DNA from: Erythrobacter longus
GTDB lineage: Bacteria; Pseudomonadota; Alphaproteobacteria; Sphingomonadales; Sphingomonadaceae
Direction: 5' to 3'
Assembly (NCBI RefSeq): GCF_000715015.1
Contig: NZ_JMIW01000003.1
Location: forward strand, 310,001-374,000
Length of the DNA stretch: 64,000 nt
Shown: piece after piece, positions 53,191 through 62,391 of the stretch
Layout of the letters: every line of letters begins with the position of its first letter
Position numbering within the stretch: position 1 is the first letter of the stretch
Program-made: the position numbers and the translations under genes
Notes under the pieces: generated by a model
What the model saw: only the letters and a program-made list of their open reading frames with translations
Database searches by the model: none
Told to the model about the DNA's origin: nothing

Positions 53191-56100
53191 TTACAGTTCA
53201 GCGCTGAAGCCGAAGAAGAAGAAGCGACCGGTGTCGTACACACCTGGGTAGGTGTTGCCGTTACCGTTGTTCGCCGGACCAGCCGAAACCGACACTGGGA
53301 AGTTGTCTTCGAAGACGTTGTTAACGCCTGCGCGAGCAACGATGCCGTCGAACACTTCATAACGAACCGAAAGGTCGAAGTAGTTCACCGCGTTGAGGGA
53401 CAGTTCAACTGGTTGCGGTGTGGCTGAGTCATTATCAACGCCGCCGAAGTGGCGCCAGGTGATGTTTGCCGTCAGACCTTCGAGTGGGGTTTCCCAACCG
53501 AGCAGGGCACGGTGACGATACTGAGCGGTTGGTTGGCCACACTGACCGGCAAACTCACCTTCACACTCAACTGTTGGTGCACCCAAGAACGGGGTGAAGT
53601 CAGATGAGAATAGGTAGGTTGACGCATAGTTCAAGCTAATCGCACCAGCGCTGCCAAGATCGTACTCGTAGTTGACTTGGAAATCCAAGCCACTGGTTTC
53701 GAGCGAAGCCGCGTTGACGTTTGTCAGCGTAAAGCCGACGCCCGGGCCACTTGCATTAAGCGAACCAGCGGCGTCACGTTGGACTAGGTTACAGAATACA
53801 TCTTCGCCTGTTTCCAAGCAGTTGTCCAGAATGGTCTGAGCACCAAGACCTGCAACGATTGCGTCATCGATAGAGATATCGAAGTAATCGACCGAGGCGT
53901 TGAACCCTGGCAGGAAGGTCGGCTGGAACACGGCACCAAAGGTAATCGTATCCGAGCTTTCAGGCGTTAGGTTCGGGTTACCGCCAAACAGACCTTGGGT
54001 CTGACCAGCCGCAACGTCAGGAATGTTGCCGAACTGAGCAGCGGTAACGCCGGTATTTGCACAGGCTGCTGCGCTGGCAACAGGAACCGCTGTCGAGCAA
54101 GGATCGAAGATGCCGTTACCGTTGGCATCGGTACCAACCTGGGCAAGGTCTGGAAGACCAGTGCTTTGACCAGTGAACAGCTCAACCACGTTTGGTGCAC
54201 GAACTGCGCGCTGGAACTGACCGCGGAACGAAATGTCCGGTGTCGGTGCCCAGGAAAGCTGGAAACCATATGTGTCAGTCGAGAAGCTGTTCGACGTGCC
54301 GTTACCGTTAGCAGTGTAGTCGGAATAACGATATTGCGCGCTAAACACGAGCTCTTCGAAGAACGGACGGTTTGTGACCAGTGGAAGCTGAAGCTCGGTG
54401 AAGAATTCGGTAACTTCCAAAGTACCAGAGACCGGAAGGGTCGGACCACCAACGCCGGTGAAACCGCCGTCTGGTTGGCGACTGATTTGGTCAGGTGTCG
54501 CGTCCAGTGTGTCTTCGCGGTATTCAGCACCAACGAGGAAACCAACGCCTGCATCTTCAGCGAATGGAGACTGAATGCCAAACTCGCTGAGATCTGTTTG
54601 GATAGTACCACCCAGAACCAACTGCTCAGTTTCGCCAGTAGTGATACCGACGCCCTGAATAAAGTCGAGCGCACCTTGGCTCACAAGGCTTTCGCCACCT
54701 GGCCCACGCTGGAAGATATTATAAGGGACACAGCCATTCGACTGATCGATACAAACAGCGTTGCCGTCTGCGTCGGTCGTTACCAGAAGAGCTTGGTCAA
54801 GGTTGGCGATGATGAAGTCGTTGGTTGATGTGTCTTCATCACGGGTTGCCGAGAACTGACCGAACACTTCGTAATCGAAGAATTCAGCAAACGTACCACG
54901 AGCACCACCAACGAGACGGAACGCACGGTTTTCAAGACGTGAGTTACGCGGACCACCTTCGACGTTACGGTGAGATGCCGTGAGACCAGTGATGACTTCA
55001 TCATCGGCAATCTGCTGGGCAGTACACCCTAGCACGTCAGTCGCGATCGAACCACCGCCAGGACGCGATGCATCCTGAATGAATGGGTTGCCACAGTTAA
55101 TGCTGCGTTGGAAGAAGCCGAAGGATGCAGATGGCGCGACTTGCGCATCTGAAACGACATCGGTGTAACCAAAGTCAGCAAACAGTTCGTGACCGCCATC
55201 AAGCTCATAAGTCGCTTTGGTGTAGATCTGGAAACGCTCTGAAGGACGTTGGAAGAAGTTCTGTGGACCAAAGTTGAATGTTTCAGCCGGGCCGCCCACG
55301 AAATCTGTGATTGTGCCATCTTCTTGCTGGAAGAAGAAAGGTGCACCGTTAGCCGCATTCCCCGAGAACAGACGGAAGTTGGCTGAACCAATACAACCAA
55401 AGCCATTTGCCGAGAAGTTGCCGGTTGAGGCACCAATCGTACAAGCGGAAGCTGTACGGTCAGCCTGGCTGATTTCGTTACGGTTTTGATAGGCGAGGAA
55501 GCCAGTGACATTACCACGGCCATCAGCAATGTTGGCACCAAAGGTGACAGATGCGCTGATTTCTTCACCGTCAGTGACGGAACCAGTAGGGAATGGCTGG
55601 TTCGCGGCTGTTAGAACTTGCTCGAAGATTTCACGGCCGTTGCTGCTTTGAGCAAAACCGTACTGAACGTCGAATGCAACGCCTTCGAAATCGTCTTTGA
55701 GAACGAAGTTCACCACACCGGCAACAGCGTCAGAACCGTAAACAGCAGACGAGCCACCGGTCAGAACTTCAACGCGCTCAACCAGCTGGGTTGGGACGAG
55801 GTCGAGGTTGACGGCGATCGAAGCCGAGTCACCATAAGGAAGGCGGCGGCCATCAATCAGGGTCAGGGTACGCTGGGCACCAAGACCACGAAGGTCAAGC
55901 TGCGAGGTACCCGATGCACCGTTCGACTGGTCAGCGGTCTGTGCAGCAGAAATCTGCGGCAGAGCGTTGGTGAGGTCTTCGATGTCGACAACACCGCGAA
56001 CCGCGATTTCTTCTGCATCAACAGCGAGAACCGGGCTAACCGAGGTGAGGTTTGGGTTAACGTTAAGACGTGAACCGGTGACGAGGATTTGATTACCCTC

Positions 56101-56220
56101 TTCTTCCGCCGCTCCATCCGTCGTAACATCAGCGTCCTGCGCGAACGCAGGCGTAGCAGCCAGAGCAAGACCAACAGCAAAGCTGCCGGCACTCAGGCGT
56201 AGTTGTGATGATATTTTCAT
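53191..56220 (-). CDS. TonB-dependent receptor (B)
   Basis: 1009 aa from the ATG at 56220. The signal peptide (MKISSQLRLSAGSFAVGLAL ... TPAFA) is close to that of receptor A, pointing to paralogy. A TonB-box-like NQILVTGSRLN precedes the plug (QLDLRGLGAQRTLTLIDGRR, LPYGD, VLTGGSSAVYGSDAVAG, VVNFVLKDDFEG) and a barrel ending in FFFGFSAEL. Cys-rich extracellular loops (SINCGNPFIQD, TVECEGEFAGQCGQP) differ from A, so ligands probably differ. A structured leader lies upstream. Confidence 0.93.
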   Translation of the reverse strand: MKISSQLRLSAGSFAVGLALAATPAFAQDADVTTDGAAEEEGNQILVTGSRLNVNPNLTSVSPVLAVDAEEIAVRGVVDIEDLTNALPQISAAQTADQSNGASGTSQLDLRGLGAQRTLTLIDGRRLPYGDSASIAVNLDLVPTQLVERVEVLTGGSSAVYGSDAVAGVVNFVLKDDFEGVAFDVQYGFAQSSNGREIFEQVLTAANQPFPTGSVTDGEEISASVTFGANIADGRGNVTGFLAYQNRNEISQADRTASACTIGASTGNFSANGFGCIGSANFRLFSGNAANGAPFFFQQEDGTITDFVGGPAETFNFGPQNFFQRPSERFQIYTKATYELDGGHELFADFGYTDVVSDAQVAPSASFGFFQRSINCGNPFIQDASRPGGGSIATDVLGCTAQQIADDEVITGLTASHRNVEGGPRNSRLENRAFRLVGGARGTFAEFFDYEVFGQFSATRDEDTSTNDFIIANLDQALLVTTDADGNAVCIDQSNGCVPYNIFQRGPGGESLVSQGALDFIQGVGITTGETEQLVLGGTIQTDLSEFGIQSPFAEDAGVGFLVGAEYREDTLDATPDQISRQPDGGFTGVGGPTLPVSGTLEVTEFFTELQLPLVTNRPFFEELVFSAQYRYSDYTANGNGTSNSFSTDTYGFQLSWAPTPDISFRGQFQRAVRAPNVVELFTGQSTGLPDLAQVGTDANGNGIFDPCSTAVPVASAAACANTGVTAAQFGNIPDVAAGQTQGLFGGNPNLTPESSDTITFGAVFQPTFLPGFNASVDYFDISIDDAIVAGLGAQTILDNCLETGEDVFCNLVQRDAAGSLNASGPGVGFTLTNVNAASLETSGLDFQVNYEYDLGSAGAISLNYASTYLFSSDFTPFLGAPTVECEGEFAGQCGQPTAQYRHRALLGWETPLEGLTANITWRHFGGVDNDSATPQPVELSLNAVNYFDLSVRYEVFDGIVARAGVNNVFEDNFPVSVSAGPANNGNGNTYPGVYDTGRFFFFGFSAEL

Positions 56221-56288
56221 TGGATAATTACCCCTAATGACGGCCTGAAAATCCGCTCGAAAACGAGTTTCATGTTCAAACCAACACT

Positions 56289-56334
56289 GACTGAGTGTGA
56301 CCCATCCGAATTGATGGTTGAGGCATACTCAGTC
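56289..56334. promoter_or_regulatory. Nested stem-loop upstream of TonB receptor B
   Basis: GACTGAGT and ACTCAGTC (8-bp perfect arms) enclose a second hairpin CCATC-CGAATT-GATGG. It lies about 70 bp before the receptor ATG and may be part of the leader RNA or an operator. Confidence 0.4.
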
Positions 56335-56765
56335 TCTCTTAAGACGGATCGTATGCGTCAGCGACGGATTTCCCGTTCACAGCAAAGCTGACTAACGCAC
56401 AACATGTCCATCCCTGTGCCGCGATGTGGCTGAAATGCCCGACTAAGAAAAGCATTGTCACAGCGTGGCACAAACAAAACACAGCGGTGTAACGTGATTG
56501 CAACACAGGATTTTGCGTCTGGACGATGAGCTGAGTTTCCCGAGCGTTAGGCTGCAAATTCCGCAGTTTGGTCGTTAACTTGAAGGTAATCATAAACAAG
56601 CTGCAGAACCGTTTTCGGGAAAGCTGACAACCGCGCCTGCCGGCGTCACACGCTCACTCTTTGATCTTTTTGGGCTCAGCTTGGATGCGACATAGACTAC
56701 AAGGCTAATCAATGGCCGCTTGATTCCGATTAGCCTCGCTGCAATAGGCGAGTGGCAAATTGAAA

Positions 56766-56779
56766 CGTTTACGTAAACG
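56766..56779. promoter_or_regulatory. 14-bp perfect palindrome upstream of the thiolase gene
   Basis: CGTTTACGTAAACG is a perfect palindrome ending 18 bp before the thiolase ATG; AAACGTTT (56763-56770) is a second, overlapping palindrome. Operators with TTTACG/CGTAAA halves are known for the MerR-type LiuR regulator of branched-chain amino acid catabolism; that link is from memory and tentative. Confidence 0.5.
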
Positions 56780-56797
56780 GGAAGGGAAAGTCTCATC

Positions 56798-57970
56798 ATG
56801 GCCACTGCTTATATCGTCGATGCTGTTCGCACTGCTGGAGGGCGCCGTGGAGGCCGTCTTGCAGGGGTTCACCCGGTTGATCTGCTTGCAAAATCACTCG
56901 ACGCAGTGGTCGAGCGCAGCGGCGTTGACCCCAGCGCTATCGATGACGTGGTGACCGGCTGCGTCAGTCAGGCGGGCGAACAGGCCGGACAAGTCGGGCG
57001 CATGGGCGTTCTTGCATCCAAGCTCTTGCCGCAATCGACCCCCGCCGTTTCCATCGACCGTCAATGCGGTTCTTCACAGCAAGCGATCCAGTTCGCAGCG
57101 CAGGCTGTGATGAGCGGTACGCAGGACATCGTCATCGCAAGCGGCGTTGAAAGCATGACCCGCGTTCCGATGGGCACCAACATGACGCTCCACATGAAAG
57201 AGGGCCTTGGAAACTACATGTCTGACGGCGTCAAAGCGAAGTATCCCGGCGTGCAGTTCAGCCAGTTCATGGGCGCTGAAATGATTGCCAAGAAGCACGG
57301 CATGACCAAGGAAGAGCTCGACGCATTTTCGTTGAACAGCCACATGAAAGCGAAAGCGGCGACCGAGGCAGGCGCGTTCGAAAATGAGATCGTGGCAGTT
57401 GAAATCGAAACGCCCGAAGGCACCGAAATGCATACGGTGGATGAGGGCATCCGCTTTGATGCGACAATCGAAGGCATTTCCGGGGTCAAGTTGATCGACC
57501 CACGCGGCATGGTAACAGCGGCCAGCGCAAGCCAGATTTGCGATGGTTCCTCAGCGGTTTTGGTCGTTTCGGAAGAAGCTCTCAAAACCCACAACCTCAC
57601 GCCAATGGCGCGTATTCACAATCTGACAGTGACCGCAGGCGACCCTGTGATCATGCTCGAAGAGCCGCTGTTCGCGACCGATAAAGCGCTGGCACGTGCC
57701 GGCCTCAAAATCGGGGACATCGACCTTTACGAGGTGAACGAAGCGTTTGCCCCTGTGCCGATGGCATGGCTCAAGCACACGGGCGCCGATCCTGAGAAAC
57801 TGAACGTACACGGCGGCGCGATTGCGCTTGGCCACCCGCTGGGTGCATCGGGTACCAAGCTTATGGCAACGCTCGTCCACGCACTCAAGCGTCACGGCAA
57901 GAAATATGGTCTTCAAACGATGTGTGAAGGCGGCGGCGTCGCCAACGTCACCATCATTGAAAGCCTTTAA
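56798..57970 (+). CDS. Acetyl-CoA acetyltransferase / 3-ketoacyl-CoA thiolase
   Basis: 390 aa thiolase with the acyl-enzyme Cys90 in DRQCGSSQQA, the active-site His346 in GHPLGASG and Cys376 in MCEGGGVANV. Length and termini are those of a degradative thiolase. With the SDR gene 39 bp downstream it could complete the last two steps of isoleucine or fatty-acid breakdown, cleaving a 3-ketoacyl-CoA. GGGAAAG precedes the ATG, and a perfect palindrome lies 18 bp further upstream. Confidence 0.92.
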   Translation: MATAYIVDAVRTAGGRRGGRLAGVHPVDLLAKSLDAVVERSGVDPSAIDDVVTGCVSQAGEQAGQVGRMGVLASKLLPQSTPAVSIDRQCGSSQQAIQFAAQAVMSGTQDIVIASGVESMTRVPMGTNMTLHMKEGLGNYMSDGVKAKYPGVQFSQFMGAEMIAKKHGMTKEELDAFSLNSHMKAKAATEAGAFENEIVAVEIETPEGTEMHTVDEGIRFDATIEGISGVKLIDPRGMVTAASASQICDGSSAVLVVSEEALKTHNLTPMARIHNLTVTAGDPVIMLEEPLFATDKALARAGLKIGDIDLYEVNEAFAPVPMAWLKHTGADPEKLNVHGGAIALGHPLGASGTKLMATLVHALKRHGKKYGLQTMCEGGGVANVTIIESL

Positions 57971-58009
57971 GCAAATCACAATGAATCAAAGCCCTAGAGA
58001 GGAAAGCTA

Positions 58010-58810
58010 ATGGAAGTTTCAGCCAACACCCCAGCCGTCGTCACCGGCGGTGCATCAGGCCTTGGTGCCGCAACCGTTCGCGCGCTTGCTGCCAAAGGCG
58101 CGAAGGTCGCGATCTTCGACATGAACGAAGAAAAAGGCGAAGCAATCGCTGCGGAAGTCGGCGGCATTTTCTGCAAGGTCAATGTGACCAGCGAAGAGGA
58201 CGTTGATGCAGGTTTCGCCAAGGCGCGCGAAGCCCACGGCCAGGAACGCATTCTTGTGAACTGCGCCGGTATCGGCAACGCCATGAAAACGGCCAGCCGC
58301 GTGCGTGATGAAAACGGCGGGCTTACCGGCGAAACGAAGCACTTCCTGCTGTCAGCGTTCGACTTTGTCATTCAGGTGAACCTCGTTGGCACGTTCCGCT
58401 GCATCGCCAAATCTGCTGCTGGAATGCTGAAGCTTGACCCGCTTTCCGAAGACGGTGACCGCGGCGCAATCGTGAACACCGCGTCGGTTGCCGCAGAAGA
58501 TGGCCAGATGGGCCAGGCGGCTTACTCTGCATCCAAAGGCGGCGTTGTTGGCATGACCTTGCCAATCGCGCGCGACCTGATGAGCGAAGGCATCCGTGTG
58601 AACACGATCCTTCCCGGAATCTTCGAAACCCCGCTGATGAACGCAGCACCGCAAAAGGTGAAAGATGCTCTGGCCGCATCCGTGCCATTCCCCAAGCGTC
58701 TGGGCATGCCTGAAGAATACGCCAAACTTGCCATGACCATGATCGAGTGCGGTTACTTCAACGGCGAAGACGTGCGCCTCGACGGTGCAATCCGCATGGC
58801 CCCGCGTTAA
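58010..58810 (+). CDS. SDR dehydrogenase, 3-hydroxyacyl-CoA dehydrogenase type 2-like
   Basis: 266 aa classical short-chain dehydrogenase. The NAD-binding motif TGGASGLGAAT is at residues 12-22, the catalytic Tyr172 and Lys176 are in YSASKGG, and an N..NCAGIG region and an AIVNTASVAAEDGQ Ser site are present. The pattern, including TIARDLMSEGIRVNTILPGI-like sequence (PIARDLMSEGIRVNTILPG), resembles HSD10-type 3-hydroxyacyl-CoA dehydrogenases, matching its thiolase neighbour. GAGAGGAAAG lies before the ATG. A strong terminator follows. Confidence 0.9.
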   Translation: MEVSANTPAVVTGGASGLGAATVRALAAKGAKVAIFDMNEEKGEAIAAEVGGIFCKVNVTSEEDVDAGFAKAREAHGQERILVNCAGIGNAMKTASRVRDENGGLTGETKHFLLSAFDFVIQVNLVGTFRCIAKSAAGMLKLDPLSEDGDRGAIVNTASVAAEDGQMGQAAYSASKGGVVGMTLPIARDLMSEGIRVNTILPGIFETPLMNAAPQKVKDALAASVPFPKRLGMPEEYAKLAMTMIECGYFNGEDVRLDGAIRMAPR

Positions 58811-58835
58811 TACAAGCTAGCTTGTTGCAATATCG

Positions 58836-58870
58836 AAAGCCCGGTGACACCATGTCGCCGGGCTTTTTTT
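58836..58870 (+). terminator. Intrinsic terminator after the SDR gene
   Basis: AAAGCCCGGTGAC and GTCGCCGGGCTTT pair with one wobble around a short loop, followed by TTTTTTT. It ends the thiolase-SDR unit. Confidence 0.9.
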
Positions 58871-58886
58871 GTTTTGGGAACGTAGT

Positions 58887-59756
58887 ATGCGTTTTGCAGC
58901 TTTGGGTGTCGTTGGAGCCACAGCATTTTTGGCAACCGGTACAGGGCTTGCGGCCAAAAACGATCCAGTCGTGGTTACGCCAAGCTCGCCATGGAACGTC
59001 CACTACGGCGAAACCAAATGCCGCTTGGCGCGCACGTTTGGCGAAGGTTCAGACATGCACGTCCTTATTCTTGACCAACATTTTCCCTCTGCCAGCGCAG
59101 GGGTGACTGTCGCGGGCCTTTCTTTTCGCCGGTTTGAAGGCCGCGAAGAGACCAACGTTCGCTTTTCAGAGACGATAGCGCCCTTTACCAGCGAGCCTTT
59201 CAAAGGCGACATCGGGCAGCATAAGTACGCGCTTGTTTTTTCCAGCGTCCATTTCGGTGAAATTTCGGAGCAGGGCGCAGCCGGTATCCCGCAACTCGAC
59301 AATAAACTCGCAGCAGACATCAACTTTCTGTCGTTTTCGCAAGGCCGCCGAAACGTGCGGTTCGAAACCGGCCCGCTCGGGCCAGCCTTCGAGGCGCTTA
59401 ACACTTGCACACAGGACATGGTGCGCGAATGGGGGTTTGACGTTGAGAAGCAGATGACTGTTGCGAAGCGGCCCATGTTGAAGAATATCGACCGGGTCGT
59501 GAAGCGCATTCAGCGAACCTATCCAAGCGCAGCGCTCAGCAGGGGGGAAAGCGCGATTATCCGTGTGCGTGTGACGGTCGACGAAATGGGCGAGGTCGAG
59601 AACTGTGTTTTGAACGACCTGACCGTTACAAAAGCGCTCGAATCGCCCGCATGCCGCGAGATGCGTTTCGCTGAATTCGATCCAGCGATTGATGTGAACG
59701 GCAAACCGATCCGGTCATTTTACACAACGTCGATAACCTATCAGATCGGGAGCTAA
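58887..59756 (+). CDS. Exported protein with TonB C-terminal-like domain
   Basis: 289 aa from the ATG at 58887; the upstream TTG lies inside the terminator. A signal peptide (about 1-22) is followed by a domain I do not recognise (about 30-200) and a C-terminal TonB-C-type domain (about 215-285): SAIIRVRVTVDEMGEVENCV, LESPACREMRFAEFDPAIDV, GKPIRSFYTTSITYQI. There is no TM anchor or Pro-rich linker, so it is not a classical TonB; many sphingomonad proteins carry this fold without ExbB/ExbD. Confidence 0.75.
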   Translation: MRFAALGVVGATAFLATGTGLAAKNDPVVVTPSSPWNVHYGETKCRLARTFGEGSDMHVLILDQHFPSASAGVTVAGLSFRRFEGREETNVRFSETIAPFTSEPFKGDIGQHKYALVFSSVHFGEISEQGAAGIPQLDNKLAADINFLSFSQGRRNVRFETGPLGPAFEALNTCTQDMVREWGFDVEKQMTVAKRPMLKNIDRVVKRIQRTYPSAALSRGESAIIRVRVTVDEMGEVENCVLNDLTVTKALESPACREMRFAEFDPAIDVNGKPIRSFYTTSITYQIGS

Positions 59757-59899
59757 TGACGCTCGTCGAGCCGACAAGTCGTCCATCCTCCATTCAAGTT
59801 GCGTCCTGCAATGCAACATTCTAACAGTCCCACATCCAAAAAGTGCGCGGGCCTTTGGCCGCGTGCCCACTGTCAATTTCCAAAAGAGGTCGTCCATCC

Positions 59900-62164
59900 A
59901 TGACGCGCAAACTCGCTTCTTTCGCTCTTTCTGCATCCACCCTTGCTCTTGCCGCCTGCGCGACCACAGGAGATGAGGGAGGGTATACCGCCACGATCGC
60001 TGATGCGCGGCCTATTCCGCATTCTGCGCCCACTGCGTCGATCCCCGAAGGCACCGGCTATTTCGCTTCTGACAGCACTCTGCCGTTCATGGCGCCAGAC
60101 TTCACCAAGATCAGCGAAGACGATTACGTGCCGTCATTCGAACAGGGCATGGCGATCCAGGCTGCCGAAGTGCAGGCGATCATCGACAATCCGGCAGAGC
60201 CTACCTTTGAGAACACCATCGTCGCGCTTGAGAAATCGGGCCGTATGCTTGGCCGCGTGGCACGCGTGTTTTTCCAGCTCACCGGCACCAACACCAATGA
60301 CCGCCTCGATGCGATCAACACCGAGATCAGCCCCAAGCTGACCGCACACGGTGACAGCATCACTTTGAACCCGGAACTGTTTGCCCGCGTCAAAGCGGTT
60401 TACGACAAGCGCACGTCTCTTGGCCTCGACCGCGAAGACACAAAGCTGCTTGAAGGCACCTATGATGGCATGGTTCAGGCAGGCGCGCTTCTTACCGAAG
60501 CGCAGGTCGAGCAGGTCAAGGAAATCAACTCGCAGCTTTCCAAGCTGACCACCGAATTCGGGCAAGCAGCGCGCGGCGCGATGGCGGATCAACCGGTGAT
60601 CTTTGATAGCGCCGATGAACTTGCCGGCCTTTCCGAAGGCGACATCCGTTCAGCAGCCGATTTTGCCGCCAGCATTGGCCAGGAAGGCAAATATGCAATC
60701 GCCCTTCAAAACACGACGCAGCAGCCGCTTATCCCAGCGCTTGATAATCGCGAGGCTCGCCAAAAACTGTTTGAGGCAAGCTATCACCGCGCCGATGGCA
60801 AGACCGATATCGATACGCGCCTGCTGATCGCGCGCATCGCAGAACTGCGTGCAGAAAAAGCGGCGATCTTTGGTAAGCCCGATTGGGCAACCTACACCAT
60901 GTGGGACCGCATGGCCGAAAAGCCTGAAACCGCGCTTTCCTTTATGGAACAGATGGTCCCCGCACTTGCCGCGACACAGCGCCGCGAGGCAGCCATGCTG
61001 AACAAAGCGATCGCGGCTGATGGCGGCGATTATGAAGTGAAGCCGTGGGATTGGTATCGTTATGCCAACCAGATCAAGGCGGAACAATTCGACCTCGATG
61101 AAGACGCGGTCATGGAATATTTCGTCCTTGATAAAGTGCTCGAAGACGGCGTCTTCTACATGGCCGAAAAGCTGTACGGCCTGACCTTCGAACGCCGCAC
61201 GGACCTGCCGGTCTATCACGAGGACGTGTGGGTCTACACCGTGTTTGACCGCGATGGTTCAGAGCTTGGCCTGTTCTATTTCGACCCGTTCCAACGCCCG
61301 TCCAAACGCGGCGGCGCGTGGATGAGTAACTTCGTCGACCAAAGCTATATGTGGGACACAAAGCCGGTCATTTACAACGTGCTCAACATTCCCAAAGCGC
61401 CAGAGGGCGAGCCTCAATTGGTCAGCTTTGACTGGGTCAACACCACCTTCCACGAATTTGGTCACGCGCTGCACGGTTTCTTCGCCGATCAGAAGTATGA
61501 AACACTTTCCGGCACCGCCACCGCGCGCGATTTTGTAGAGTATCCAAGCCAGGTTCACGAAATGTGGATGACATGGCCCGAAGTGCTGCAAAACTACGCC
61601 AAGCATTATGAAACCGGTGAAACGATCCCGACCGAGATGGTCGAGAAGATCGAGGCGGCTTCCAAATTCAACCAGGGGTATGATTTTGGCGAAGTGGTGA
61701 CGTCCGCGCTTCTCGATATGAAGTGGGCCGCGCTTTCCAAGGAAGAGGCAGCAGCCCTTGATACGCCAGAAAAAGTGACCGCGTTTGAGCGTTCATCACT
61801 GGAAGAGCTGGGTCTTGAGATTGATCTGGTGCCGCCGCGTTATCGCAGCACCTATTTCAACCACATCTTCTCGTCCCCTGCGGGGTATTCGGCTGGCTAT
61901 TACAGCTATCTTTGGACGCAAATGCTCGACCACGACAGCCGCAATTGGTTCCGCGAAAATGGTGGGCTCTCGCTTGAGGCTGGCCAGCATTACCGCGACA
62001 CCGTGCTGAGCCGCGGCGGCACGATGGACTACTTTGAAATGTACGAGAATTTCGCAGGCCGTAAGCCTGACGTGAAATACATGCTCGAAGCGCTCGGCCT
62101 GACAGGCGGCGGTGACGCCACTGCCAAAGCGCCAAGCGGCGAAGGCGCGGTGGGCGGCTCCTGA
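59900..62164 (+). CDS. M3 family metallopeptidase lipoprotein (peptidyl-dipeptidase Dcp-like)
   Basis: 754 aa from the ATG at 59900, with AGAGG about ten bases upstream. A lipoprotein signal ends in LAAC (lipidated Cys at about residue 20). The zinc motif HEFGH is at residues 518-522 in FHEFGHALHG. Further family blocks are AGNT-type DWATYTMWDRMAEKPE, FDPFQRPSKRGGAWMSNFVD, FVEYPSQVHEMWMTWPEVL, VPPRYRSTYFNHIFSS and YSAGYYSYLW. It removes dipeptides or cleaves short peptides in the periplasm. It has a strong terminator downstream. Confidence 0.93.
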   Translation: MTRKLASFALSASTLALAACATTGDEGGYTATIADARPIPHSAPTASIPEGTGYFASDSTLPFMAPDFTKISEDDYVPSFEQGMAIQAAEVQAIIDNPAEPTFENTIVALEKSGRMLGRVARVFFQLTGTNTNDRLDAINTEISPKLTAHGDSITLNPELFARVKAVYDKRTSLGLDREDTKLLEGTYDGMVQAGALLTEAQVEQVKEINSQLSKLTTEFGQAARGAMADQPVIFDSADELAGLSEGDIRSAADFAASIGQEGKYAIALQNTTQQPLIPALDNREARQKLFEASYHRADGKTDIDTRLLIARIAELRAEKAAIFGKPDWATYTMWDRMAEKPETALSFMEQMVPALAATQRREAAMLNKAIAADGGDYEVKPWDWYRYANQIKAEQFDLDEDAVMEYFVLDKVLEDGVFYMAEKLYGLTFERRTDLPVYHEDVWVYTVFDRDGSELGLFYFDPFQRPSKRGGAWMSNFVDQSYMWDTKPVIYNVLNIPKAPEGEPQLVSFDWVNTTFHEFGHALHGFFADQKYETLSGTATARDFVEYPSQVHEMWMTWPEVLQNYAKHYETGETIPTEMVEKIEAASKFNQGYDFGEVVTSALLDMKWAALSKEEAAALDTPEKVTAFERSSLEELGLEIDLVPPRYRSTYFNHIFSSPAGYSAGYYSYLWTQMLDHDSRNWFRENGGLSLEAGQHYRDTVLSRGGTMDYFEMYENFAGRKPDVKYMLEALGLTGGGDATAKAPSGEGAVGGS

Positions 62165-62183
62165 GCCTCTTACCCAGCCGACT

Positions 62184-62224
62184 AAAAAACCCCGCACCGT
62201 GGATGCCACAGTGCGGGGTTTTTT
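62184..62224 (+). terminator. Strong intrinsic terminator after the M3 peptidase gene
   Basis: AAAAAACCCCGCAC and GTGCGGGGTTTTTT form a perfect stem, followed by T-run; about 20 bp after the stop. Confidence 0.95.
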
Positions 62225-62355
62225 GTGCCCATCCTACTTGGGGTGTCCTACAGGGGGTTGGGCAATGTATGAGGGCAGCGATGCTGATGCCTTTTACCTT
62301 ACCTTTTTTACCAGTTTTGCGCTTCCACCCGGCCTCAAATCTTTTCTCCCCCTGA

Positions 62356-62378
62356 ACAGTGTGCCAAGTGTGCCAAAC
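62356..62378 (+). repeat. Direct repeat (GTGTGCCAA)x2 upstream of the crotonase gene
   Basis: CAGTGTGCCAAGTGTGCCAA is a tandem 9-mer with the same form and orientation as the element upstream of queE (GTGTGTCAA twice). It ends 13 bp before the crotonase ATG, next to AGGAGAG. A shared binding site or RNA element is possible. Confidence 0.6.
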
Positions 62379-62391
62379 AGGAGAGATTTTG

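Larger units (their letters stand above)
56221..56797. other. Divergent spacer between TonB receptor B and the thiolase gene
   Basis: No gene is supported in these 577 bp; short frames here lack any family feature or ribosome binding site. It holds a nested stem-loop (56289-56334) near the receptor, and the palindrome at 56766-56779 before the thiolase gene. Confidence 0.55.

Noticed and set aside
56339..56599. 86-residue open frame on the - strand in the receptor B/thiolase spacer
   Set aside because: No ribosome binding site, no family, and it overlaps AT-rich leader sequence.
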